Made by a program: the position numbers and the translations under genes. The notes under the pieces were generated by a model. It saw only the letters and a list, made by a program, of their open reading frames with translations, was not told where the DNA came from and did not search any database. Source: Oscillospiraceae bacterium (GTDB lineage Bacteria; Bacillota; Clostridia; Oscillospirales; Oscillospiraceae). From it: DNA of 32,416 nt. Every line of letters begins with the position of its first letter. Position 1 is the stretch's first letter. Location of the stretch: NCBI GenBank assembly GCA_017469795.1, contig JAFUFT010000045.1, positions 1-32,416 of the forward strand. The letters are read 5' to 3'. Below are positions 6,788-14,654 of this stretch, piece after piece.

Positions 6788-6824
6788 AAAGGGAGCCGCA
6801 GAGCAAGAACTCTGCGGCTCCCTT
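6786..6824. terminator. Terminator between spoIIID and the flavoprotein gene
   Basis: A 15-bp stem (6789-6803 with 6810-6824) has a 6-nt loop. On the minus strand it is followed by TTTTTAT, so it terminates the flavoprotein gene. On the plus strand it directly follows the spoIIID stop codon but lacks a T run. Confidence 0.8.
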
Positions 6825-6829
6825 GCCGG

Positions 6830-8617
6830 TTATGAGAGATATTTCACCGCTTCTTCTCCCGCCAGATATCCGCCGCAGAAGGCGGAGGTCAGGGCTGACA
6901 GGAAGCTCTCGATGTACTGCACGCCGATGGCGCCGGGGAGCATGATGCCCCGGATATTGTCTCCCGCCGCAAAGAGGCCGGGAATGGGCTGTCCGTTCTT
7001 CAGCACCCGGACGTGGCCGTCCGTCGCCATGCCGCCCACGGCGTTCTCATGGAACAGCTTCACCCGCAGGGCGTAGAAGGGACCGTTGGCCAGCGGCGTG
7101 GGCTCCGGCATGTCCATGGGTCCGAACATGGGACCGTCGTCCTCGTCGTCTCCGCCGGGACCGCCGGGATGAGGTCCGCCGGGGCCCTCATCGTCATCTC
7201 CGCCGGGAGGAGGCCCGAAGGGCATCGGGTCGTGGATATGGGCGTTATGCTCCTCTACGGAAGAAAGGAACACCGCCCGGTCAACGCCGAGCTCATCCGC
7301 CAGACCCTCCAGTGTGTCCGCTTTTTTGATACTGCCCCATTCCACTTCCTGGTCGATCTCAAACTGGAAGTTCCGGTAGAGGCGATCCATGTCCACCCCA
7401 ACCGCATCGGGCTCCCGGCCCTGAGACCGGGCCATGGAATCCTCCAGCGCCGTCTGGTCCAGCACACTCCAGAGATACCGCTCCGGCACGTTAAGCGCCA
7501 CGCCGCTCACCTCCGTCATCTCCATGGGCGCGTTATAGAGCCGCCCCTGGGGATCCACCATCATGTTGCTGGCGCCCCGAGAGGCCGCCAGTCCACAGGT
7601 GCCGAAGGGATGCCGCGCCGGCCCAAACAGATTCACTCGACGGTTTACATAATCTATGTCCGCACCGATCTCATCGCACATGGTGATGCCGTCGCCGGTG
7701 CAGGTGGCACAGGTGAACACATGGACCGGTTCCGATCCGTCGTCCTTGTAGAAGATGGGCTGGAACTTGGCCATCAGTTCCTTACTGTGGGTGAACGCAC
7801 CGGCGGTGACGATGGTGGCGCCCGCATGGATCTCCACCTCTCCGCCCTCGTCGGCGCCGATCGCACCAGTCACTTTGCCCGTTTCATCGGTCAGAAGATG
7901 CTTGGCCGGCGTGTTATAGAGCACCTCGCCGCCGTTCTCCTCCAGAATGCCCAGCAGTTTCAGACACAGGAACCAGCCGTTGCCGCCCGGTCCGATGGAG
8001 GTGTCGATCCGCAGGTGGTTGTAGGGCACATCATAGGTGCCCACCAGTCCCTTGGCGTTAAAGGGACCGTCTCCCAGATAGTAGTCCTTACCCAGATCAT
8101 GGGACTGGATCAGCCAGTTGACGAAATCCACGTCGGCGTCCAACATATTCTTCACCAGTTCGCCGTCCACACGGCCCTGGGTCTTCTTCATGAACTTGTT
8201 GTAGAGCTTCTCCCGGGGATCTGGGATCCCCTCCGCCTCATGCCACACCGACCACTGGGACCGGAACATGTGGGCGTACCAGGCGCTGCCGCCCACCTCT
8301 TTATTCTTCTCCAGTACGATCACCTTTTTACCGCTGTCCGCAGCCCGGGCCGCAGCCGCCATACCGGCCGCACCGCCGCCGACCACCAGCACGTCGCAGG
8401 TTTTAACGATCTTCTCGTGGGGCGCCGCCTTCGGCGCGGGCGCGTCGGGATTGGTGATCACGCTGTTGTGGCAGACTTCGGCGCAATGTCCGCAGGAAAT
8501 ACACTTATCCGGGTCGATCCAGTACTTGGACCCTTTGAAGCGGATCGCCCCCACGGGACATTCCACCCGGCACCGATGACAACAGGAGCAATGGGCCTGA
8601 TCGATCACATAGGCCAT
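6830..8617 (-). CDS. Ferredoxin-domain FAD-dependent oxidoreductase (fumarate reductase flavoprotein-like)
   Basis: The product has 595 residues and AAAGGAGA before the ATG. Residues 1-60 hold two 4Fe-4S clusters (CSCCHRCRVECPVGA and CISCGHCAEVC). A Rossmann FAD-binding motif VLVVGGGAAGMAAAARAA follows at about 76-93, with the FAD_binding_2 fold typical of fumarate reductase/succinate dehydrogenase flavoproteins, and a C-terminal FAD motif near LFAAGDN. Residues of about 465-505 form an unusual Gly/Pro/Asp/Met-rich insert (GPPPGGDDDEGPGG...). No signal peptide is seen, so it is cytoplasmic. Stand-alone members of this family in gut anaerobes reduce diverse alpha,beta-unsaturated carboxylates or other acceptors with ferredoxin or flavin electrons. 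The substrate cannot be read from sequence. It has its own promoter and terminator. Confidence 0.88.
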   Translation of the reverse strand: MAYVIDQAHCSCCHRCRVECPVGAIRFKGSKYWIDPDKCISCGHCAEVCHNSVITNPDAPAPKAAPHEKIVKTCDVLVVGGGAAGMAAAARAADSGKKVIVLEKNKEVGGSAWYAHMFRSQWSVWHEAEGIPDPREKLYNKFMKKTQGRVDGELVKNMLDADVDFVNWLIQSHDLGKDYYLGDGPFNAKGLVGTYDVPYNHLRIDTSIGPGGNGWFLCLKLLGILEENGGEVLYNTPAKHLLTDETGKVTGAIGADEGGEVEIHAGATIVTAGAFTHSKELMAKFQPIFYKDDGSEPVHVFTCATCTGDGITMCDEIGADIDYVNRRVNLFGPARHPFGTCGLAASRGASNMMVDPQGRLYNAPMEMTEVSGVALNVPERYLWSVLDQTALEDSMARSQGREPDAVGVDMDRLYRNFQFEIDQEVEWGSIKKADTLEGLADELGVDRAVFLSSVEEHNAHIHDPMPFGPPPGGDDDEGPGGPHPGGPGGDDEDDGPMFGPMDMPEPTPLANGPFYALRVKLFHENAVGGMATDGHVRVLKNGQPIPGLFAAGDNIRGIMLPGAIGVQYIESFLSALTSAFCGGYLAGEEAVKYLS

Positions 8618-8656
8618 AAATGACTCTCCTTTCCAATAATTCAGTATCTAACGGTT

Positions 8657-8685
8657 ATTGTAATCGAAAAGACGTTTTATGGCAA
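8657..8685 (-). promoter_or_regulatory. Sigma-A promoter of the flavoprotein gene
   Basis: On the minus strand TTGCCA (8680-8685) and TACAAT (8657-8662) are 17 bp apart, about 40 nt before the start codon at 8617. The promoter lies between the spoIIE stop and this gene, so the two need not share a transcript. Confidence 0.7.
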
Positions 8686-8724
8686 ATATCAATAATAAAA
8701 ATCCAGGTGCCGATTCTTGTATCT

Positions 8725-10746
8725 CTATGTCCGGGCCTCCGTCACACGGACCGCCACCGCAGTCATATCGTCCTCTCCGCCCATTTCCGCCGCCCGGTCC
8801 ACCAGGCTGGCCGCCAGTGTTTTGACGTTGTCGCCGGCATATTCCCGGATTATCTGCTGGGTCTCCTCCTGATCCAGCCCATCGCTGGCCAATACCAGGA
8901 TATCTCCGCTCCAGAGGTTCAGCCGCAGGATCTCCGCCCGCTGCTCCGTGCCCAGCCCCGGAGGCGGGGCGGCTACTCCAAGCACCTTGAGGTCCCCGCC
9001 GGATTTGAGATAGCTTGGGGCGGCGCCCCACTTGTAGAGTGTACCCTGCCCGTTGATCAGATTCACCTCCAGAACATCCATGGTGGAAAAGTCGCCGCTG
9101 TCCCGGAGGATGTAGATCCCGTTGAGAAGTTCCATGGCGCTCTCCGGGGGCATACCCGCCCGGATCAGCGCCACCAGCGTGTCCACCGCCAGCAGGCTCT
9201 CTTCCGCAGCAGGCGCCCCGGTACCTACTCCGTCGCACAGCACCACATACATTCTGCCGTCCTCCGTGTGGAGACTGGCGCCCCGGTCTCCGCTGATCCG
9301 GGATCTGTCCCGGCCTCTGGCCGCCACCCCCAGCTTGATCCGGTATCCCTCCCGGGGCGGCGTCCGGTCCTTTCGGAGCAGCACCGCGTTGGACTCCATC
9401 ATGTTTCCCAGATGCAGAAGGATCCGGCTCACCACGATCCGTTCCTCCTGTCGGCGGGTGCGGCTGCGGCCGTCCCGCTGGATCTGCGACAGCTCCTGAT
9501 TGACCGCCAGAACCAGTCCGTCCAGCTGCCGGCAGGAATCTGCGAACTCCTCCGGGAAGTCCTCCCGTCTGGCTTCTCCCCGCTGAAGAATCTCCGGAAG
9601 CACCGGCGCAAGCATCCGGTAGGTCTCCCCGGCGCCCTTTTCCCAGCACTGGCTGTACCGGCTGCAGCGGCGGCACACCTGTGCGGCCGCCCGATCAAAG
9701 ACCCGGTTCTTTCCCCGGCTTTCCATCTGCTCGCCGCCCATCTCCCGGTAGAGCCGAAGAAATACGTCCCGTCCGCAGGACAGCCGTTCCTCCACCAGCT
9801 CCGCCGACTGCTCCACCGCGCTTCTCTCCCGTCCAACGATCCGCCCGGCCGGAAGCAGAAAGCCCAGCGCTGTTCCGACGCCCAGATCCCACCCGGCAGA
9901 CCTGCTCCAGATTCCAAGCAGAAAGATGCCCGCTGCCGAAACCGCCAAGAACACGCCCGTCCGTAGCCATCTGCTCCGGTTCCCTATTCCGGCCCCCGCC
10001 GCGGCTCCGATGCCCAGGATCAAGGTCCACACCGTCGTGCCCTGAGCCGCGTCCAGCGCCGCTCCGCTGCACAGCGCCACCGCCGCAGCCGCTGGCAGGT
10101 CTGCCCTCCGGGCGGCAAGGGACACCAGCGCGATCCCCGCCACGCATCCGGGATTGATCCCCGCCGGCGCCGGAAGAGCCGCCGCGCCGGCCAGGAAGGT
10201 CCCCGCTGCAAGCAGTGCGCCCGCAGAGCGAAAGCGCTTTGCCAGCAGCCGCTCGTAGCTCAGAGGCATGCAGGCCGCCGTCAGCACAGTGAGGACATAC
10301 TCTGACAGGATTGCCGGCGTGATCTGTCGGCTGACCAGGAAAATGCCGCCCACCCCCGCCGTCATCACGCCCGCCACCGCACAGCGGAACCAGCTTCGTT
10401 TCGTGACCCAAAGCGAGCCGAAGATGTAGTTGCACACATAGATCAGGATCCCGGAGCTGGTCAGCTGCAGGCCCTCGGCAAAGGGCTGCATGGTCAGGTA
10501 TCCGATTCCCAGCCCGACCAGACATCCGAGGCCACGGATCCCGCCGCCGACACATGCCAGGAATGCCAGCGCAAAGGCCAGCGGCTGCCCGGCAACGGTC
10601 CCGCAGGACAACACGAACCCGCCCACCAGACACGCTGCGCAGCACAGGGTCTCCCGGAGGGCAGGTCTGGTGATCACCAGTGGCGATTGGGTATAAAACC
10701 ATGCCTGAAGCCAGGGACTGTTTTTGAGTTTTTCCTTCAATTCCAC
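8725..10746 (-). CDS. spoIIE: Stage II sporulation protein E (serine phosphatase)
   Basis: The product has 673 residues from a GTG start with GGAGG 6 nt upstream. About the first 300 residues are strongly hydrophobic with many membrane helices. A middle regulatory region follows, with a Cys cluster (CRRCSRYSQC). A PP2C-type phosphatase domain fills about 450-670, with the metal-binding DGVGTG and a terminal GEDDMTAVAV motif. SpoIIE dephosphorylates the anti-anti-sigma factor SpoIIAA at the polar septum and so activates sigma-F in the forespore. It is somewhat shorter than the B. subtilis protein (about 830 residues), mostly in the central part. Its presence supports a working sporulation programme, which matters for the interrupted spoIIID nearby. 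I saw no convincing Spo0A box. Confidence 0.93.
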   Translation of the reverse strand: MELKEKLKNSPWLQAWFYTQSPLVITRPALRETLCCAACLVGGFVLSCGTVAGQPLAFALAFLACVGGGIRGLGCLVGLGIGYLTMQPFAEGLQLTSSGILIYVCNYIFGSLWVTKRSWFRCAVAGVMTAGVGGIFLVSRQITPAILSEYVLTVLTAACMPLSYERLLAKRFRSAGALLAAGTFLAGAAALPAPAGINPGCVAGIALVSLAARRADLPAAAAVALCSGAALDAAQGTTVWTLILGIGAAAGAGIGNRSRWLRTGVFLAVSAAGIFLLGIWSRSAGWDLGVGTALGFLLPAGRIVGRERSAVEQSAELVEERLSCGRDVFLRLYREMGGEQMESRGKNRVFDRAAAQVCRRCSRYSQCWEKGAGETYRMLAPVLPEILQRGEARREDFPEEFADSCRQLDGLVLAVNQELSQIQRDGRSRTRRQEERIVVSRILLHLGNMMESNAVLLRKDRTPPREGYRIKLGVAARGRDRSRISGDRGASLHTEDGRMYVVLCDGVGTGAPAAEESLLAVDTLVALIRAGMPPESAMELLNGIYILRDSGDFSTMDVLEVNLINGQGTLYKWGAAPSYLKSGGDLKVLGVAAPPPGLGTEQRAEILRLNLWSGDILVLASDGLDQEETQQIIREYAGDNVKTLAASLVDRAAEMGGEDDMTAVAVRVTEART

Positions 10747-10832
10747 TGCCTCCTCCGGGCGTTTTGTCCCATTGTACGGTTATGGAGCCGCAAACGCCGT
10801 CGGGAAAGGGCGCGGGAAATGGGAAAAAAGGC

Positions 10833-10861
10833 TTGCCAATGTGGGGGAAAGCGGGTAGAAT
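10833..10861 (+). promoter_or_regulatory. Sigma-A promoter of the CYTH gene
   Basis: TTGCCA (10833-10838) and TAGAAT (10856-10861) are 17 bp apart, 30 nt before the TTG start at 10891. Confidence 0.65.
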
Positions 10862-10890
10862 ACAGATAGAAAATTGCGGAGGCGGTTATT

Positions 10891-11517
10891 TTGGCAACAG
10901 AGATCGAAATGAAGCTCGGCGTTCCCGACAAAGCTACGCTGGACAGCGTCCTGTCCGACACGGAACTGCTGCAATACGCGAAAGATGATTTTGTGACCAG
11001 ACGCATGGTCAGCACATATTATGACACGCCCGACAACATGCTCCATCAGCGGAAATGGACCCTGCGGCTCCGGGACGAGGGCGGCCGGCCGGTGGTTGCC
11101 TTCAAGACGTCCAACCGGAGCGACGCAGCAGGCTTCTTTACCCGCAGCGAATGGCAGTGCGCCATGGACAACATTGAGGATGCGATTCCCGTCCTCATCG
11201 CCCAGGGCGCGCCCCGGGAACTGAAATCCATTCTGAAGGGCAAGGGACTTGTCTCCTGCTGCAGCGCGGATTTTGAGCGCAGATCCGTGTGCCTGTATAT
11301 GGACGAGGGTGTTCGAATCGAAATGGCCGGAGACTACGGCATTCTGGCCGGTGGAGGAAAGGAGCAGCCCATCTGTGAGCTGGAGCTGGAACTCCTTTAC
11401 GGCGACGCCGGGAGCCTGCCGCCCCTGTGCCAGCAGCTTATCGCGGAATACGGACTCCGGGAGGAAAAGCGCAGCAAATATGAGCGGGCCAGAAGCCTGG
11501 CCCTGGATGCCGAATAA
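10891..11517 (+). CDS. CYTH domain protein (triphosphate tunnel metalloenzyme)
   Basis: The product has 208 residues from a TTG start with GGAGGCGG 5 nt upstream. The N-terminus has the family signature ExExK (residues 4-8, EIEMK). Further tunnel residues include RLRDEGG and FKTSNRS, ERRSV, IEMAGDYG, and CELELELLYG. CYTH enzymes bind triphosphates within an eight-stranded tunnel; bacterial members act as inorganic triphosphatases or thiamine triphosphatases, or have unknown roles. The N-terminal two-thirds fits well, and there is no CHAD domain. It is monocistronic, between divergent spoIIE and convergent ribF. Confidence 0.88.
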   Translation: MATEIEMKLGVPDKATLDSVLSDTELLQYAKDDFVTRRMVSTYYDTPDNMLHQRKWTLRLRDEGGRPVVAFKTSNRSDAAGFFTRSEWQCAMDNIEDAIPVLIAQGAPRELKSILKGKGLVSCCSADFERRSVCLYMDEGVRIEMAGDYGILAGGGKEQPICELELELLYGDAGSLPPLCQQLIAEYGLREEKRSKYERARSLALDAE

Positions 11518-11560
11518 CAAAAAAAGATCGTTCCCGCCGCAGGGCAGGGACGATCTTTTT
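11518..11560. terminator. Bidirectional terminator between the CYTH gene and ribF
   Basis: An A run plus GATCGTTCCC pairs with GGGACGATC plus a T run (one bulged base). Each strand therefore reads a stem followed by T residues, as expected between convergent genes. It slightly overlaps the ribF stop. Confidence 0.8.
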
Positions 11561-12458
11561 ATACTTCCAGCAATCTCCGGGTTTCCGCCGCATTTCGGAG
11601 GATCTCCTGCTGAAGCTCCTCCAGTCCTGAGAATCGTTTTTCCCCCCGGAGGAACCGGCGGAACTCCACCCGGATGGTCTTTCCGTACAGGTCTCCATCA
11701 TAATCCAGGATCCACGGCTCCACCGTGACAGTTTCGGAATCCTCCACCGTAGGACGGACGCCCACGTTGGTCACGGCCATCTTGACTGTGCCGTCCGGCA
11801 GAACCACGTTGGACGCGTAGACGCCGAAAGCCGGGACAAGCACGTTCTCCGGAATCAGGAGATTCGCCGTGGGGATCCCGATGGTACGGCCGAGGGCCTT
11901 GCCGTGGACCACCTGCCCCGTGAGGCAGTGGGGATGGCCCAGGAAGCGCTCCGCCTCCGTCATATTTCCCTGTTCGATCAGCGTGCGGATGTAGGTGGAG
12001 CTGACCGTGATCCCGTCCAGTGACACCTGGGGCATCACATCCAGTCCAATGCCCAACTCCCGGCACTTTTCCCGGAGCCGTTCCGGATTGCCCGCACCCC
12101 TGTCTCCAAACCGGTAGTCGTATCCGCAGACCAGATGGGCCGCGCCAAGCCTGCCCAGCAGATAGTCCTCCACAAACACATCCCAGGGCATGCGCATCAT
12201 TGTCTCATCAAAATGGGCCAGGATCACGTCATCGACCCCGAAGCACCGGTGCAGGATCTCCCGCCGGTCCTTGAGGTCGTTAATCAGCGGCACCTGCCGG
12301 TGGAACACCAGCGTGTCCGGATGCAGGTCAAAGCTCATGACCGCCGGACGAAGGTTCCGCTCTGCCGCCCGCTGCTTTGCCATTTCAATGAGACTGGCGT
12401 GACCCTTGTGTACGCCGTCAAAAAAGCCGAGGGCGATGACCCGTGTGCGTTCCTTCAA
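11559..12458 (-). CDS. ribF: Bifunctional riboflavin kinase / FAD synthetase
   Basis: The product has 299 residues. The N-terminal FAD synthetase half carries GFFDGVHKGH (about 11-20) and SSTYIR (about 153-158). The C-terminal flavokinase half carries GKALGRTIGIPTANL (about 186-200) and the closing GLEELQQEI. It converts riboflavin to FMN and then FAD in the cytoplasm. It is the last gene of the nusA-infB operon and follows truB by 3 nt, the usual order in Firmicutes. The supply of FAD suits the many flavoproteins nearby. Confidence 0.95.
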   Translation of the reverse strand: MKERTRVIALGFFDGVHKGHASLIEMAKQRAAERNLRPAVMSFDLHPDTLVFHRQVPLINDLKDRREILHRCFGVDDVILAHFDETMMRMPWDVFVEDYLLGRLGAAHLVCGYDYRFGDRGAGNPERLREKCRELGIGLDVMPQVSLDGITVSSTYIRTLIEQGNMTEAERFLGHPHCLTGQVVHGKALGRTIGIPTANLLIPENVLVPAFGVYASNVVLPDGTVKMAVTNVGVRPTVEDSETVTVEPWILDYDGDLYGKTIRVEFRRFLRGEKRFSGLEELQQEILRNAAETRRLLEV

Positions 12459-12461
12459 CTT

Positions 12462-13337
12462 CTATTTCACCTCGAAAAAGCTCTTGACTGTTCGGAGGAT
12501 CTGCCCCCGGACTTCTCCGAGCATCAGAAACTCCCCATCTGGTCCGTAGACCCGATATTCCCCATCCGCCTGTTCCGCCGCCGGGATCTCCCCGCCGTTT
12601 TTACAGCGAATGGTCCAGGTACCGTCCAGCGTTACGGCCGGAAGATCTGCAAACAGTGTGTCGATTGGCCGGACCAGCTCCAGATGGGCCTCCCGATCCC
12701 GGGCTGCCTGGACCGTTTCCAGCGTCACGCAGTCCGCCGCGGTAAAGCGTCCCGCTCTGGTGCGGCGCAGGGCGCTCATACAGCCCCCGCAGCCCAGGGC
12801 CGCGCCGATGTCATGGCACAGCGTCCGGATATAGGTGCCCTTGGAGCACCGGACCCGCAGTCTTGCCTCCTGTCCGTCGTAAGACAGGAGTTCCAGCTCG
12901 TGAATGGTGATGGCCCGGGGCTTGCGTTCTACATCCTGTCCCTTTCGGGCCAGCTCGTAGAGCTTTCTTCCGCCGATCTTCACCGCGGAGTACATGGGCG
13001 GGATCTGGGTCTGCGGGCCGGTAAACCGTTCCAGCACTGCCCGAAGCTGTGCCTCCGGCACCTCGGCGGGATGGGTTTCGAGCACCTGTCCCGTGGTATC
13101 CTGCGTGTTTGTCACCGTACCCAGCAGCAGTCCGGCCTCATATTCCTTTTCATCATGCTCAAAGCGCTCCACCGCCCGGGTGGCCCGGCCCAGAAATACC
13201 ACCAGCACGCCGGTAGCCATGGGGTCCAGCGTTCCGGAGTGGCCGATCCTCTTTTCCCGATAGATGCCCCGGAGCTTGGCCACCACATCGTGGGAGGTCC
13301 AGCCCTGGGGCTTATCGATCACCAGGATGCCATTCAT
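12462..13337 (-). CDS. truB: tRNA pseudouridine(55) synthase
   Basis: The product has 291 residues. The catalytic motif GTLDPMATGVL contains the nucleophile Asp38. The N-terminus GILVIDKPQGWTSHDVV is typical, as is YSAVKIGGRKLYELAR, and a PUA-like C-terminus follows. It modifies U55 in the T-loop of tRNAs. Its ATG overlaps the nrnA stop by one base (TGATG), showing translational coupling. Confidence 0.96.
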   Translation of the reverse strand: MNGILVIDKPQGWTSHDVVAKLRGIYREKRIGHSGTLDPMATGVLVVFLGRATRAVERFEHDEKEYEAGLLLGTVTNTQDTTGQVLETHPAEVPEAQLRAVLERFTGPQTQIPPMYSAVKIGGRKLYELARKGQDVERKPRAITIHELELLSYDGQEARLRVRCSKGTYIRTLCHDIGAALGCGGCMSALRRTRAGRFTAADCVTLETVQAARDREAHLELVRPIDTLFADLPAVTLDGTWTIRCKNGGEIPAAEQADGEYRVYGPDGEFLMLGEVRGQILRTVKSFFEVK

Positions 13338-14284
13338 CAGAGAACCACGCCGCTTTCCGCGATGGCCTCAAGGATCCGCTTCTTGGCCTGTTCCATACCG
13401 TCATTGTCCTGGGCGCCTGCTGCAGCTGGATGTCCGCCGCCGCCCAGACGGCCGCAGATCTCCGAGGCGTTGTAGTCCTCTCCGGTCCGTAGGGAGATCT
13501 TCGCCCCACCCTGCCGCAGTTCCTTGATCAGTACGCCGATCTCAACGCCCTGAATGCTCCGCGGGAAGCTCGAGATATCGTCCGCATCGTCCTCCGTGGC
13601 GCCGATGGCGTCCATCAGGCTCTGGGAGATACAGCACACCGCCACCAGTCCCCCGGCGTAGAATTCCGCCGATTCCGTCAGCGCAGATTCCAGCCGCAGC
13701 CGGGCGATGGTCTTGGTGCCGTACATGATTTTGTTGATGTGGTAGGTGTCTGCGCCGAGATCCTTCAGCACGGCAGCTGCCCGGAGCGTATCTCCGGTGA
13801 CATTGGAGTATTGGAAGCATCCGGTATCTGTGGAAATGGCCAGATACAGCGCGTCGGCCGTCTCCCGGGAGACGGGCTCCAGCTCCGGCAGGATCTCCAT
13901 CAGCAGCTCCCCGCAGGCGGCGCATTTCGGATCCACGTTGGTCTCCGCGGCATAGCCGTCGTTGGACATGTGGTGGTCAATGGACAAGACGATCTTGCCC
14001 GCAAAGTCCAGTCCGTTCAGCGGCAGCAGGTTTTCTGTGGCGAGATCCACGGACACCAGCACCGCCCCGGCCGGGATATGCTCTGTCTCCAGTCCCTCCA
14101 GGAAGGGCTGATAACGCTCCGTGGTCTCCGGGTTTTTCCAGACTGCCGCAGTCTTCCCCATCTGCCGCAGGTGGCGGCACAGGGCGGCGGCAGACCCCAC
14201 CGCGTCCCCGTCGGGACGGCGGTGGTTAATGATCAGATAGTTGTCGTTGTCGCGAAAGAATTCAATCGTTTCCCTGTTCGTCAT
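13337..14284 (-). CDS. nrnA: DHH-family oligoribonuclease / pAp phosphatase
   Basis: The product has 315 residues from ATG 14284, chosen over an in-frame upstream ATG at 14344 because CGGAGGA lies just before 14284 and MTNRETIEFF fits the family start. It carries the DHH motifs NHRRPDGDAVGS (about 20-31) and SIDHHMSN, and the DHHA1 motif GGGGHPAAAG near the C-terminus. NrnA degrades short RNA fragments and 3'-phosphoadenosine 5'-phosphate. It overlaps the end of rbfA by 23 nt and the start of truB by 1 nt. Confidence 0.93.
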   Translation of the reverse strand: MTNRETIEFFRDNDNYLIINHRRPDGDAVGSAAALCRHLRQMGKTAAVWKNPETTERYQPFLEGLETEHIPAGAVLVSVDLATENLLPLNGLDFAGKIVLSIDHHMSNDGYAAETNVDPKCAACGELLMEILPELEPVSRETADALYLAISTDTGCFQYSNVTGDTLRAAAVLKDLGADTYHINKIMYGTKTIARLRLESALTESAEFYAGGLVAVCCISQSLMDAIGATEDDADDISSFPRSIQGVEIGVLIKELRQGGAKISLRTGEDYNASEICGRLGGGGHPAAAGAQDNDGMEQAKKRILEAIAESGVVL

Positions 14285-14633
14285 GGTCTTCCTCCGGGAT
14301 GTCCAGGGTGGACAGGATGTCAAAGATCCGGGTACCGTGCTCAATGGAGTGATCCTCGATGAAGATCAGCTCCGGCGTATAGCGCAGCTGCAGCGCGGAC
14401 CCGATATGCCGCCGGAGGTATCCCCCCGCGGACTTCAGACCCTTGAGCACTTCCCTGCTTTTTTCCTTATCAAAGACGGAAACGTAGACTTTGGCCGTGC
14501 GGAGATCCGACGCCGTGTCCACAGCAGTAATGCTGAGCATCTGCTGGACCCGGGGATCCTTGAGGCCCCGGATGGCGGTGGACAGCTCCCGCATGATCTC
14601 TTCGTTGATCCGTCCGATCCGGCTCTGGCTCAT
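14262..14633 (-). CDS. rbfA: 30S ribosome-binding factor A
   Basis: The product has 123 residues: SRIGRINEEIMRELS at the start, LSITAVDTASDLRTAKVYVSV in the KH-like core, and an acidic C-terminus. It helps mature the 16S rRNA 5' end and the 30S subunit. AAGGAG lies before the ATG. It sits 21 nt after infB in the conserved order. Confidence 0.95.
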   Translation of the reverse strand: MSQSRIGRINEEIMRELSTAIRGLKDPRVQQMLSITAVDTASDLRTAKVYVSVFDKEKSREVLKGLKSAGGYLRRHIGSALQLRYTPELIFIEDHSIEHGTRIFDILSTLDIPEEDHDEQGND

Positions 14634-14654
14634 AGTATCGCTCCTTCTTGCGGC

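Noticed and set aside
10747..10800. A Spo0A-controlled promoter for spoIIE
   Set aside because: TACAAT occurs at 10771-10776 on the minus strand, but I found no acceptable -35 or Spo0A box at the expected distance.
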